From an uncultured bacterium (lineage in GTDB: Bacteria > Patescibacteriota > Minisyncoccia > Phycocordibacterales > PALSA-1337): 38,134 nt of DNA. Within the stretch, counting starts at the first letter, position 1; the number at the start of each line of letters is the position of its first letter. Position numbers and translations under genes: made by a program. The stretch spans positions 1-38,134 of the forward strand of contig CAIUUK010000043.1 in the NCBI GenBank assembly GCA_903902315.1, written 5' to 3'. Of this stretch, positions 1 through 8,656 are shown in pieces. The notes beneath the pieces were generated by a model. It worked only from the letters and a program-made list of their open reading frames with translations, was not told the DNA's origin and ran no database searches.

Positions 1-4
1 ATCC

Positions 5-2326
5 CTACACTATCTCACAAACTCCACCGGCACATGCCAACTCTTTTTTGAGATCTGTCTCATTTTGCTTTTCATACGAAATAATCTTTGAGTAGTCGAT
101 ATGCTCAAGACGCTTTGCGAGTTCCTTGAAACGCTTTTCATCGATCGCTTCATATGGAGCGAGTTTGTAAACAGCGTCTTCGCGTGGCAAGAACGAAAGT
201 CCTCCAGCAATATCCCAGTTCTCATAAACCCAGTTAGCGACACCGATCCACTCATCATTTCCGATAGAGATTGTGACTGATGGATTGTGCTCAGTATAAT
301 TCATCTTTACCATCTTCCAATATTCGAGCTGTTCGATAGCTGAGAGATCGTCACGGAATATTGAACCAGATGGAGCTTTGACTGGGAATTCTAGAACGAA
401 TGTCGAAGCGTTTTCCATTGTCTGTCCGACTTCTGGACTATATGGCACACCCTGGTCTTTAAGCATTTTGAAAAGAGTGTCTGTTGCAGAGATACGAACA
501 CGACGGATATAGAACTTTGCATGTCGTGGATGCATACCTGAAGCACAATCTACGGTCTGAGAAAGAGTTCCTGATGGTTTGACACAAGTGATGGCAGTTG
601 ATTCATTTACTCCAAATCTCTTTGCAAATTCTTTGTTAATTTTAATAGCCTCGGCTTTGAGTTTTTTCATAACCTCAGGTTTTCTAACAGCAGGGCAATC
701 CCACATACCAGTTATAGAAACTCCGAGTAGGCGCTCACGGTCACAATGTTCTTTCCATTCCTTTGAAAGATATTGGAAATTTGTCAAAGAAGACTGATAG
801 GTTCCAAGAATAGTTGCTAGGCGCATTTTCTTCATAAGAGTCGCTTCTGTATCTTCTGCACGAGCCACAATTTCAGAAAGATTACAAAACTGTTTTGATT
901 GAAGGATAATCTCACCACATGGATTTGTTCCAATAGGACCAACTATATGCTGACCTGATGGATCAAAGTAGCCTTTATATTCTTTGAGAGCCTTTATGCG
1001 TCTTTCTGGAAGAGTTTTTGCAAGTGAACCACGGTTGAAAATACCGCGCTCTCCAGAATGACTTTCAATGAGAGCCATCCATTCTTTAAGGAATTCTTCG
1101 TTAGTTGGTTTGTTTATATAGACCGCAGAGTTGTTAGCTAACATGCGATGAGGATGATTTACATAGAATGCACCCTTCTTTGCATCACGAATCTGTTCAT
1201 CAGCAAGCTCTGACAATGAAATCATGGCGCTACGACGAACACCTCCAGCAACCACACAGTCGCCAATCATACATATAATGTCATGCAAATCGATTGGGCG
1301 TAGGCGTTTGCCTTGGCGAGCGAGCATGATCTGACGAGTAAAACCGTGCAAACGAACTAGAGGTGCTGGACCAGAAGCTTTACCACCCATTACTTTTAGA
1401 CGAGTTCCTTCTGGACGGATTTGAGAATAATCGAAATCAACATCCTTTCCTAAAGCCCAAGCTTTCATACCAACAGTGAGAGAGTCAGCCCAACCTTCTT
1501 TACTATCACCAACAACATGGACTGGAAGTTTTTCACCAGTCTGCATCAAAATCTGTGGAAATTTTTCTGCATTTGTACTTTCTACAGCAAAACCAACACC
1601 AGTTCCTGACATAGAGACATACATGATCTCAGCAAGATCCTGAAATGCTTCTGGTGCAATGAATGAACAGTTGTATGCACAAACATTGTCACGACGAGCT
1701 GCTCCTCCAGAAAACTGAAGCAAACGCATCGATGGCATTGCTGATTGAGTGAGCATTCCTTCACGAACTTCTTTATATTCTTTGTCAGTAAGTTTGTTGC
1801 CGAGATTTTCTTTCATGAAAGAAACATATCGATCAACAGTCTCAATCCATGTCTCGCGACGACTTTCTGCATCAATCCATTTTGAATAAGTACGATAATA
1901 GACGAACTCACCAAGAGCATTTCTGAAATATTTTTTTGAATCAGTTGCGAGTTTACGAACATTTTCTGGAATTTCTACACCTTTAGCACGAAGTTGTGCG
2001 CGCTCCTCACGATACAAAACATAATGCTTTGCAGTTTTTACATAATCTGAACGCATGAGCTCTTGCTCAACAACATCCTGAACACCTTCAACCGTTGGCA
2101 TGAAGTTTTTGAACTTCTTTTTTATACGAGCAAGCTCAGCTACAACATTTCGTGCAACCAATTCAGCGTCCTCACGAGTACCTTCAGCCATACTATTCAT
2201 ACCTTTAAAAATGGCATTTGTTATTTTCTCCATATCAAACGGAACAATGCGACCATCACGCTTAATGATAGTTGGAATAGCTGGTGCTTTGGCTGACACT
2301 GAAACTGATTTCTTTTTCTTAGGCAT
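5..2326 (-). CDS. nrdJ: Adenosylcobalamin-dependent ribonucleoside-triphosphate reductase
   Basis: Reduces ribonucleotides to deoxyribonucleotides using a cobalamin-generated thiyl radical. The 773-aa protein starts with a lysine-rich tail and an ATP-cone (IIKRDGRIVPFDMEKI at about 21-36, ending near YVLYREERAQL), a regulatory module lacking in the classic Lactobacillus monomeric enzyme. The catalytic barrel follows with CAYNCSF, SGTGVGFAVE, NPCGEI (active-site Cys and Glu) and CVKPSGTLSQ. The C-terminus, CAGGVCEIV, has the CX4C pair that re-reduces the active site, as in the L. leichmannii enzyme (Cys731/Cys736). Full length, no intein. No other ribonucleotide reductase subunit is adjacent. 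It has a leader of about 95 nt rather than a leaderless start. Family assignment is firm; nucleotide phosphorylation level (di- or triphosphate) is inferred from the monomeric RTPR-type motifs. Confidence 0.95.
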   Translation of the reverse strand: MPKKKKSVSVSAKAPAIPTIIKRDGRIVPFDMEKITNAIFKGMNSMAEGTREDAELVARNVVAELARIKKKFKNFMPTVEGVQDVVEQELMRSDYVKTAKHYVLYREERAQLRAKGVEIPENVRKLATDSKKYFRNALGEFVYYRTYSKWIDAESRRETWIETVDRYVSFMKENLGNKLTDKEYKEVREGMLTQSAMPSMRLLQFSGGAARRDNVCAYNCSFIAPEAFQDLAEIMYVSMSGTGVGFAVESTNAEKFPQILMQTGEKLPVHVVGDSKEGWADSLTVGMKAWALGKDVDFDYSQIRPEGTRLKVMGGKASGPAPLVRLHGFTRQIMLARQGKRLRPIDLHDIICMIGDCVVAGGVRRSAMISLSELADEQIRDAKKGAFYVNHPHRMLANNSAVYINKPTNEEFLKEWMALIESHSGERGIFNRGSLAKTLPERRIKALKEYKGYFDPSGQHIVGPIGTNPCGEIILQSKQFCNLSEIVARAEDTEATLMKKMRLATILGTYQSSLTNFQYLSKEWKEHCDRERLLGVSITGMWDCPAVRKPEVMKKLKAEAIKINKEFAKRFGVNESTAITCVKPSGTLSQTVDCASGMHPRHAKFYIRRVRISATDTLFKMLKDQGVPYSPEVGQTMENASTFVLEFPVKAPSGSIFRDDLSAIEQLEYWKMVKMNYTEHNPSVTISIGNDEWIGVANWVYENWDIAGGLSFLPREDAVYKLAPYEAIDEKRFKELAKRLEHIDYSKIISYEKQNETDLKKELACAGGVCEIV

Positions 2327-2460
2327 AAATAATGGGCGAAGCGGAGTTTAAACCGCACGCGCCTGGCGTTAATGTTTTAATAATTATCTAATGGTTACAG
2401 GGTACTCGAACTTTGTTCCTTTGCTCTCTATTATACACGAGCTTTATATGCAAAGAAATA
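2327..2460 (-). promoter_or_regulatory. nrdJ promoter and leader
   Basis: On the minus strand TATAAT lies at 2430-2435 within CGTGTATAATAG, giving a start near 2423 and a leader of about 95 nt. The leader has a small hairpin near the start codon (GCGG/CCGC around TTTAAACT, about 2336-2355). No Shine-Dalgarno is visible before the ATG. The same 12-base promoter core recurs upstream of rplY. I looked for a cobalamin riboswitch B12 box and did not find one. Confidence 0.5.
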
Positions 2461-2790
2461 GTTTCAAACAAAATTTACGATAAACATCAGCAGAAAAAAT
2501 ATATCAATAGCAGGGAAGAATGAGAGGGAACATTTCGACCACAAAAAACTCACATGTGAAGGTGTGAAGTCAAAATGAAAAGCTTTTTCAAGGTCTCTTT
2601 GGAGAAATCTTTTTCAAATAATCGGCGTTGTAAAAATCGTGGTCTTATTTTAGAGGTCTACCAAATTTATTTTCATCGATTTAGGTTAAAAAAGAGGTCT
2701 TTCTCCCCTACTCTTTAAAAAAGTTATCCACAGGTGCCTCTAAATTCGTCCTAATAATTTATTATAAATCATCACCAGATTTATATGAAT
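2461..2790. other. Non-coding region upstream of nrdJ with a DnaA box
   Basis: About 330 bp without a credible gene. It holds a perfect consensus DnaA box, TTATCCACA, at 2724-2732 on the plus strand. It also has four GGTCT motifs (2592, 2641, 2655, 2696), three of them as AGGTCT, and two copies of CTTTTTCAA. Only one DnaA box is seen, so this is not a convincing origin. Control of nrdJ by DnaA is possible, as is known for E. coli nrdAB, but is inference. Confidence 0.4.
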
Positions 2791-3429
2791 TTAAATAGAA
2801 AATTTTACTGAACTTCCTTTTATTAAACCAAATTTGTCTGCAGTTCCAGCATTCACCTCAACAACATACTGAATCGATCGCACTGGCATAAAAACTGATG
2901 GGTATGAATCTGGAGTTGCATCTTTTGTAACATTAGCCACAACATAATTTGAATCAATCCAAACCAAATCAAGAGGAAAATTCATATTCTTCATCCAAAA
3001 TCCATATTGACCAGAAGTATCAAATGTAAAAAGCATTCCTTCTCCCTTTGGTAATGAGGTAATATCACTCAAACCCTGTTCACGAACCGCATCTGTATCA
3101 GCTATAAACACTTTCAAACTTCCCTTTGTAGTATATAAAGTTGTCGATTTTAAACTTAGAATATTACTAAGCGCAACAGAGGCTGAAGTCGATGTTGAAA
3201 CTTCGGTAGTTGAACTTGTTACCAAATTATTTTGATCAACTGTCGTACTAGCTAACTCCGGAATTAAACTTGAAGTCGCTTCAGTTGAACTTGCAAACTC
3301 TGAAGTCGAGCTCGCTAAAATATTACCAAACGATGGAACTTTTTTTTCATTAATTAAATTTTGAGAAATATAAAACAGCGCAACACATGCTGCAATAAAA
3401 ATTATTATATTTATCAATCCTTTACTCAT
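2791..3429 (-). CDS. Membrane-anchored DUF192 protein
   Basis: The 212-aa product has one N-terminal membrane segment (about 5-24, LINIIIFIAACVALFYISQ), a Ser/Thr-rich linker to about residue 95, then a DUF192 domain. The domain shows the family's usual pattern of REQGLSDITSLPKGEGMLF, FWMKNMNFPLDLVWID and VVEVNAGTADKFGLIKG. DUF192 has no settled biochemical role; the anchor suggests it works outside the membrane. It is the last gene of a minus-strand unit, 37 nt after the pyruvate kinase-like gene. No strong promoter of its own was seen. Confidence 0.85.
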   Translation of the reverse strand: MSKGLINIIIFIAACVALFYISQNLINEKKVPSFGNILASSTSEFASSTEATSSLIPELASTTVDQNNLVTSSTTEVSTSTSASVALSNILSLKSTTLYTTKGSLKVFIADTDAVREQGLSDITSLPKGEGMLFTFDTSGQYGFWMKNMNFPLDLVWIDSNYVVANVTKDATPDSYPSVFMPVRSIQYVVEVNAGTADKFGLIKGSSVKFSI

Positions 3430-3466
3430 ATAAAATGAAACTTATAAATTAATGATTACAGGCTAA

Positions 3467-4285
3467 TTATGCGAGCTTTTTCAAAAGATTGAATTTACGA
3501 CCAACCATATGTTTTTCTGCTTCAATCAGAATTTTCTCCATCATTGTTACTGCTTCAATTACATATTGCCCTTTAGCTGTTTCCTCTGACAACATAACTG
3601 CATCAGATCCTTGTGTAACTGCACTTTCAACATCAGTCACTTCAGCACGAGTTGGTTCAGGATGATCAACCATTGAAAGCATCATCTGTGTAGCGGTGAT
3701 GACAGCCTTCCCTGCTTTATTGGCTTTACGAATTATGTCTGCTTGTACAAATGGAATACGCTCAAGTGGAATTTCTTCACCTAAATCACCACGAGCAACC
3801 ATTACCGCGTCAGTACTTTTAATTATCTCATCCAAATTATCCAAGGCAACAGCGCGCTCAATCTTGGCTACAATAGGCTGTTTTCCACCCTTTTCTTTGA
3901 TAAAAGCTCTACACTCTTCTATATCTTTAGCATTTCCAACGAAGGATAGAGCGATACAATCAACATCTTGTTCTATCCCAAAAGTAATACACTCTTTATC
4001 GTGCTCAGTTAATGCAGAAACGGAATCATGATCGTAAGTATGACCCGCAGTCTCCTGAATACGCGGACCTGGAACATCTTGCAGAATAACCATGGAAACA
4101 CCTGATTCTTTTTCGACTTGTCGGATATTTTTTATCCTTTCAGCATGCTCGATAAAAGTCCCCCAGGAAAAATTTAAACGAAATACATCAGCTCCGGCAC
4201 GAGCTAATGATCGAATATGTTCAATATCACTTGATACTGGACCAAGAGTTGCAACTATTTGTGCACGAGATCTGGTGGAAGGCAT
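3467..4285 (-). CDS. Minimal pyruvate kinase-like protein (no B or C domain)
   Basis: Pyruvate kinase converts phosphoenolpyruvate and ADP to pyruvate and ATP. This 272-aa protein keeps the barrel motifs: QIVATLGP, ADVFRLNFSWG, IVAKIERA (Lys141, Glu143), VMVARGDLG (Asp167), ITATQMM and PTRAEVTDV...AVMLSEETAKG. The mobile B domain, normally about 100 residues between GPRI and the next strand, is replaced by about 20 residues (76-95). The C-terminal allosteric domain is missing. NFSHG is changed to NFSWG and DTKGP to DVPGP. Family enzymes are about 470 aa. The start is the ATG at 4285, just after the upstream stop; an upstream in-frame start at 4330 would overlap the dehydrogenase gene. Fold is sure; whether it still makes pyruvate is not. 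Confidence 0.8.
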   Translation of the reverse strand: MPSTRSRAQIVATLGPVSSDIEHIRSLARAGADVFRLNFSWGTFIEHAERIKNIRQVEKESGVSMVILQDVPGPRIQETAGHTYDHDSVSALTEHDKECITFGIEQDVDCIALSFVGNAKDIEECRAFIKEKGGKQPIVAKIERAVALDNLDEIIKSTDAVMVARGDLGEEIPLERIPFVQADIIRKANKAGKAVITATQMMLSMVDHPEPTRAEVTDVESAVTQGSDAVMLSEETAKGQYVIEAVTMMEKILIEAEKHMVGRKFNLLKKLA

Positions 4286-4295
4286 AATGGTTAGA

Positions 4296-5267
4296 TTAAT
4301 TAACTTTGTTTGGCGGAATTTTTCCTTCAAAGAAAGCGATGATGTTATCTGCTACAAGTCGTGACATTTCATTTCGAGCTGTATCACTAGCAGAAGCAAT
4401 ATGGGGTGTGAGTATAACATTTTCGAGCTTCATCAAACCTTTCACGAGCTTCGGCTCAAATTCAAAGACATCGAGTCCGGCACCTGCAATTGTTTTATTT
4501 TTAAGCGCTTCAACAAGTGCAACTTCGTCGATGATAGGACCACGAGCTGTGTTGACTAGAAATGCATTTTTTTTCATCATTGCTAGACGCTCTGCATTGA
4601 TGAGATGCTTCGTCGAATCCATGAGTGGTACATGCAAGCTAACAATGTCAGCCTGACGCAAAATTTCTTCAGGAGTAGCGTAGAAAGTAGCGCCAGATTC
4701 TTTTTCTATTTGATCGTTTCTCTTGAGGTCGGTGTAAATAACTTTCAAACCAAAACCTCGAGCATAATGAGCAACTTGTGAACCTATTCTACCAGCACCT
4801 ATAAGTCCCAAGGTTTTTCCAAGAATATCTGTTCCAATAAAATTCATCGGCTCCCATCCTTTATATTTTCCACGGCGAACAAATTCATCAGCCTCAACAA
4901 TTCTAGCAGCCAATGAAAGCATCAGAGCAAAAGTATGTTCAGCCACCGCTTCAGAAGTCGAAATTGCTGGGGCATTTGCAATTATAATTCCCCTCTTTGT
5001 AGCTTCAATAGTATCAACATTATCATAGCCACTGGCATAATTAACGAAAATTTTAGCTGACGAAACTGCTTCAAATAGCTTCGCATCAACAGTATCTGTA
5101 AGTAGAGAAACTACAGCATCATAAGGCTTTTTCTTGAGAGCCTTAATGAGCTCTTTCTGGGTAGGCATCGAATCCTTATCACGAACATCAACTGTATAAC
5201 CCTTGTCGCGGAGCATCTTGATGCCAATTTCAGGAATTTGGCGAGTTACAAAAATAGTTTTAGTCAT
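4296..5267 (-). CDS. NAD-dependent D-2-hydroxyacid dehydrogenase
   Basis: Interconverts a 2-keto acid and its D-2-hydroxy acid using NAD(P)H; glyoxylate, hydroxypyruvate or pyruvate are possible substrates. The 323-aa protein has the family's two-domain layout. The nucleotide-binding GAGRIG is at 157-162, and Asp180 at the end of the next strand favours NAD over NADP. The catalytic triad is Arg242 (NTARGP), Glu271 (DVFEFEP) and His289 (TPHIAS), with the usual 29-residue Arg-Glu spacing. It heads an operon with the mini pyruvate kinase (10 nt gap) and the DUF192 gene, which suggests a role at the pyruvate/lactate end of metabolism. Its substrate cannot be read from sequence. Confidence 0.92.
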   Translation of the reverse strand: MTKTIFVTRQIPEIGIKMLRDKGYTVDVRDKDSMPTQKELIKALKKKPYDAVVSLLTDTVDAKLFEAVSSAKIFVNYASGYDNVDTIEATKRGIIIANAPAISTSEAVAEHTFALMLSLAARIVEADEFVRRGKYKGWEPMNFIGTDILGKTLGLIGAGRIGSQVAHYARGFGLKVIYTDLKRNDQIEKESGATFYATPEEILRQADIVSLHVPLMDSTKHLINAERLAMMKKNAFLVNTARGPIIDEVALVEALKNKTIAGAGLDVFEFEPKLVKGLMKLENVILTPHIASASDTARNEMSRLVADNIIAFFEGKIPPNKVN

Positions 5268-5273
5268 GCAAAC

Positions 5274-5282
5274 ATTATAACA
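5274..5282 (-). promoter_or_regulatory. Extended -10 promoter of the dehydrogenase operon
   Basis: TGTTATAAT on the minus strand, 6 nt before the ATG at 5267. The expected transcription start falls on or within a base or two of the start codon, so the mRNA should be leaderless. Confidence 0.65.
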
Positions 5283-5319
5283 TCAACATGTGTATTCCAA
5301 AATGGAAACAAAATAAGCC

Positions 5320-5829
5320 TTACAATTCATCAACAACCTCCACCCTCTGCTTCAATATCACGTCACCATCACCAAAGGTGAAACTAGCTCTAACAAAATC
5401 ACCAGCAATAACTTTTGGCAACCAAAAAGGATCATCTGGCCACATATCCTTAAAAGGTATATCGCCAATCTTGAACCATTCAGGTTTCATCTCTTCACTT
5501 TCAATGGGCTCACCTTCCCATTTTTCTGCAAAATACACATGGACTAACTGATTCCAATTTGATTTGGTTGGATCTGCAAATAAAAATTCGAGCTCAGCCA
5601 CTTTCTTCAAATTATTTTGACCGCTAATCATTCCATTATTTTCCTTACCATTACAAACCTTCACGCCGATCTCTTCAAAAGTCTCACGGACAGTGGCATC
5701 TTCTATCGATTCGCCCTGATTAAGTTTTCCACCAACACCATTCCAACGACCAGTACCAAATCCGCGTTTCTTCATGGCGAGACAGATCTGGTCCTTTTTT
5801 ATTAGAAATAATAAAGTTGTATCACGCAT
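5320..5829 (-). CDS. MTH1-like Nudix hydrolase (oxidised purine dNTP pyrophosphatase)
   Basis: Likely removes 8-oxo-dGTP and similar damaged nucleotides from the pool. The Nudix box GX5EX7REUXEEXGU is complete (Gly34 to Val56). The resemblance to human MTH1 (NUDT1) goes well beyond the box: KKRGFGTGRWNGVGGK, ESEEMKPEWF, and IPFKDMWPDD. The MTH1 base-recognition residues Asn33, Trp117, Asp119 and Asp120 correspond to Asn30, Trp130, Asp132 and Asp133. A short insertion (about 59-78) follows the box. I start at the ATG at 5829, giving 169 aa; the longer in-frame start at 5907 would overlap the upstream gene. It follows the large ATPase gene by 22 nt. Confidence 0.88.
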   Translation of the reverse strand: MRDTTLLFLIKKDQICLAMKKRGFGTGRWNGVGGKLNQGESIEDATVRETFEEIGVKVCNGKENNGMISGQNNLKKVAELEFLFADPTKSNWNQLVHVYFAEKWEGEPIESEEMKPEWFKIGDIPFKDMWPDDPFWLPKVIAGDFVRASFTFGDGDVILKQRVEVVDEL

Positions 5830-5851
5830 AAATAATTCAAAATGGACCAGA

Positions 5852-8611
5852 CTATTTTTTATATTTCTCCATGACTTCTGCCTCAACTTCAGCACGAGGC
5901 CTTCCATACATTAGAGCTGACAATTCCTTGAGCTTTGGAACAACATCTACATTTCCCTTTTCTGGAGAGATGTGGTGCATACTGAAAGGTTTTGATGGTC
6001 GACCATTTGCAAGCATACGAACATACGCATTGAAATTATCCAAATTAATTATGTCTTTGACCGTGAAAGTTGGCTCAAACTGTTTAACTAGGAATTCCGC
6101 ATCCTCTGTACCAACACGATATACCGCCATAGATCCGACGTTACCAAAAACAGCATCCTTTATTTTATCTTCAAGCTGAGCGATGAACTGGTGAGCAATA
6201 GTCAGCGACAAACGATATTTACGCGCCTCTGAAAGAATGACTGCTATCGAATCAGTAGTAACGTTTTGGAACTCATCGAGATAGAGGAAGAAATCGTTCA
6301 TCGGTTTACCGAAGGAATCAACACGCGACAAAGCGGCCATAAGGATTTTTCCAACGAGAATAAGGCCAAGGAGGTGTGAGTTAATATCGCCGAGGCGTCC
6401 TTTTGAAAGATTCACTAGGAGAATTTTCTTACCATCCATAATCTCGCGGAAATTAAATGAGGATTTTTCCTGGGCAATTATTGGACGCATGATTTCATTC
6501 GCCAAAAAGACGTCGAACTTTGAGGTAATATACGGCACAACGTTTGCAAGTGAGGCTTCACCGCCAGCCTTTTCTGCTATCTCCTTCCAGAACTGAACAA
6601 CGACTGGATTTTTACATTTTGAAATCTTAAGCTCACGAAAAGCTTTGTTTGACATGACACGTGATACATCCAACAAAGTACATCCTGATTCAGGATCCTC
6701 TATAACTAGGTTTGTAGCATTGCGGAAATACTGTTCAAACATTGGACCCATAGATTCTGGCACAGCTCCATAAAGCTTCTGGAATATACTGAACATTTCA
6801 TTGACCACGAAAGTTTTTTGCTCAGGAAAACGAGGATCGTATTCGAGCATATTGAGTGCCATCGGTCTATCGGTTGAAGCCGGATCAAAATAAATTACAT
6901 CCTCAAAACGATCTGGCGGAATTGCAGCCAAAACATCATTTACATCAGAACCGTGCGGATCTATAAAGCACACGCCTTTACCAGCCATGATGTCCTGAAT
7001 TATCATTTGCTTGAGCAATGTCGTTTTACCGGTACCAGTTTGACCAATCACATAGAAGTGACGCATACGATCTTCTGGAGAAATATAAATAGGAGTGACT
7101 TGACCTCTATATGTATTTGTACCAATAAGTGTTCCGGCCTTTGGTAAATCGAGAGGCGCAGGCGCTGTACCAGAGGCTGATTGTTTAAGCTGTGGAGCCG
7201 TGTGGTGAATATTCGTTGCTGGAAAATGCAAACAAGTCGTCATTTCCTCAATATTCAAAATCATTTTTTCATCTCCTTCAAAAGTGCGCAAAGAAAACTG
7301 TTCTAAAACTTGATTCAATTTCTTTGGTGCCACTCGTGTCCATTTTATGCGATTACCAGAGCCGAGTTCAAATTGATTAAAACTAGACTCCAAATCCGAC
7401 AAAATATTTTCTGCTTCACTCTGTGTAGCAGCCGAAGCAATAATACGGATATTTATAGCCACGAAAGGACTCTTTAGTTTGCGAGTGAAATTTTCTATAG
7501 TAGCCTGATCTAAAGCCTGTGATCGTTTAGCTTCTCCTTCTTTTTCTTTATCAATTTTTTCCTGACCTTTGAACATGCCGAGTGCATCTTTAAAAATCAT
7601 TCCGCCGATAGATTGATCAATTTCCTTCAAAACTTCATTTATCTTTTTTCCTTTTCTTATTTTTTCCAAGGCTTTATTACATTCCTTTGCATAGCCTTCT
7701 TCTCTTTTACCAATAACCAACTGGATAGCAGCACCTTCCCCTTGTTTATCAACATTTGAAAATGCATTCAACAGTGAATTAAGTGGATCCGTATCAAAAT
7801 CCTCATATGCCTTCAGAGGATATAAAGCGTGTTTCGAAAGGCTGGCGTACGAAGCAACAGAAACGCCTTTTGGATTAAAGACATTGTAATCATCGGAATG
7901 TTCCAAGACATGAGCATTTGGAAACATAGACATGATTTGTTTTTCAAAAAGACCTTTACGAGTTTCTGGAACTGAAACATAAAAGATGAATTCATTACTT
8001 CCATTTGCATTAGCGATTTCTACAGTGAACCAGCCAGGATTTTTTGAATCGTCAGATATAGAAAGCATACCAGCGTAGAATTGTTCCATACCAGAAATGA
8101 GTTCGCTTAATTGTTTTTTATTTTCTTCTTCTGATGTTTCTGGTAGAGAAACTTCAAATAGACACATGTGCAAAGGTTTCCAAAGTGGATCACTTTCCCT
8201 GAGTCCTTGGATCGAGTGTCCACTAGCTATAAATTGCACCAAGAAACGGTGAAAGTCGTCGTAGATGTGAGGATTATTCATTTTTTCTACAACATGAATT
8301 GCATTTCTAATTCCATGTTCTTCCAACACTCCTAACAAATGTTCCATCTGACTATCATGAGTCTCTGGTGAGAGTTTTAGAACTATTTCTGTGGCTTCGT
8401 GGTCTTTGAGAGCATATTCTGGTCTTAAAACTTCAGATGGTGTTGTTCCAGCGTATTGGTTAACCACATCAGTTGCAGCCTCATGTTCAGTAAGTGATTC
8501 ACCATTGTCTCGTGCATCCAAATGTCTCTCTGCAACTGCTCCACGAACTCTGGCTAATTCCTCATGAGGATTTCCGACTGGTTCACGACTTTCAAAAGAG
8601 AGTGGTTTCAT
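5852..8611 (-). CDS. TraG/VirB4-like type IV secretion-type ATPase
   Basis: A 919-aa hexameric-type DNA or protein-translocating ATPase of the DUF87/TraG/TraD group. The N-terminal half (to about 500) is a divergent domain without clear motifs. The motor domain has Walker A GQTGTGKTTLL near residue 522, IDPHGSD just after it, FYFDP-like VIYFDPAS, and Walker B FFLYLDEFQN near 776, followed by the EARKYRLSLTIAHQ sensor region. No predicted membrane segment. Proteins of this kind are widespread in CPR genomes without a full conjugation system. None of the other mating-pair or relaxase genes are in this window. Its nearest neighbours are a Nudix gene downstream and a 51-aa ORF and winged-helix gene upstream. 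Confidence 0.85.
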   Translation of the reverse strand: MKPLSFESREPVGNPHEELARVRGAVAERHLDARDNGESLTEHEAATDVVNQYAGTTPSEVLRPEYALKDHEATEIVLKLSPETHDSQMEHLLGVLEEHGIRNAIHVVEKMNNPHIYDDFHRFLVQFIASGHSIQGLRESDPLWKPLHMCLFEVSLPETSEEENKKQLSELISGMEQFYAGMLSISDDSKNPGWFTVEIANANGSNEFIFYVSVPETRKGLFEKQIMSMFPNAHVLEHSDDYNVFNPKGVSVASYASLSKHALYPLKAYEDFDTDPLNSLLNAFSNVDKQGEGAAIQLVIGKREEGYAKECNKALEKIRKGKKINEVLKEIDQSIGGMIFKDALGMFKGQEKIDKEKEGEAKRSQALDQATIENFTRKLKSPFVAINIRIIASAATQSEAENILSDLESSFNQFELGSGNRIKWTRVAPKKLNQVLEQFSLRTFEGDEKMILNIEEMTTCLHFPATNIHHTAPQLKQSASGTAPAPLDLPKAGTLIGTNTYRGQVTPIYISPEDRMRHFYVIGQTGTGKTTLLKQMIIQDIMAGKGVCFIDPHGSDVNDVLAAIPPDRFEDVIYFDPASTDRPMALNMLEYDPRFPEQKTFVVNEMFSIFQKLYGAVPESMGPMFEQYFRNATNLVIEDPESGCTLLDVSRVMSNKAFRELKISKCKNPVVVQFWKEIAEKAGGEASLANVVPYITSKFDVFLANEIMRPIIAQEKSSFNFREIMDGKKILLVNLSKGRLGDINSHLLGLILVGKILMAALSRVDSFGKPMNDFFLYLDEFQNVTTDSIAVILSEARKYRLSLTIAHQFIAQLEDKIKDAVFGNVGSMAVYRVGTEDAEFLVKQFEPTFTVKDIINLDNFNAYVRMLANGRPSKPFSMHHISPEKGNVDVVPKLKELSALMYGRPRAEVEAEVMEKYKK

Positions 8612-8620
8612 ATGAGGTAA

Positions 8621-8629
8621 AGTATATCA
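8621..8629 (-). promoter_or_regulatory. Extended -10 promoter of the TraG-like ATPase
   Basis: TGATATACT on the minus strand, 9 nt before the ATG at 8611; at most a 2-3 nt leader is expected. A weak -35 (TTAGTG) lies 17 bp upstream of the hexamer. Confidence 0.5.
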
Positions 8630-8656
8630 CAGTGAAATTATGTCACTAATAGTTAC

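Noticed and set aside
5-2326. Intein or insertion in nrdJ
   Set aside because: At 773 aa the protein is of normal length for a class II reductase with an ATP-cone, and no splicing motifs are seen.
2327-2790. Replication origin or cobalamin riboswitch upstream of nrdJ
   Set aside because: Only one DnaA box and no AT-rich unwinding array with further boxes. No B12-box motif was found on the nrdJ-sense strand.
4283-4330. Longer start for the pyruvate kinase-like protein
   Set aside because: Would overlap the upstream dehydrogenase by 35 nt and adds residues unlike the family; the ATG at 4285 gives the normal N-terminus.
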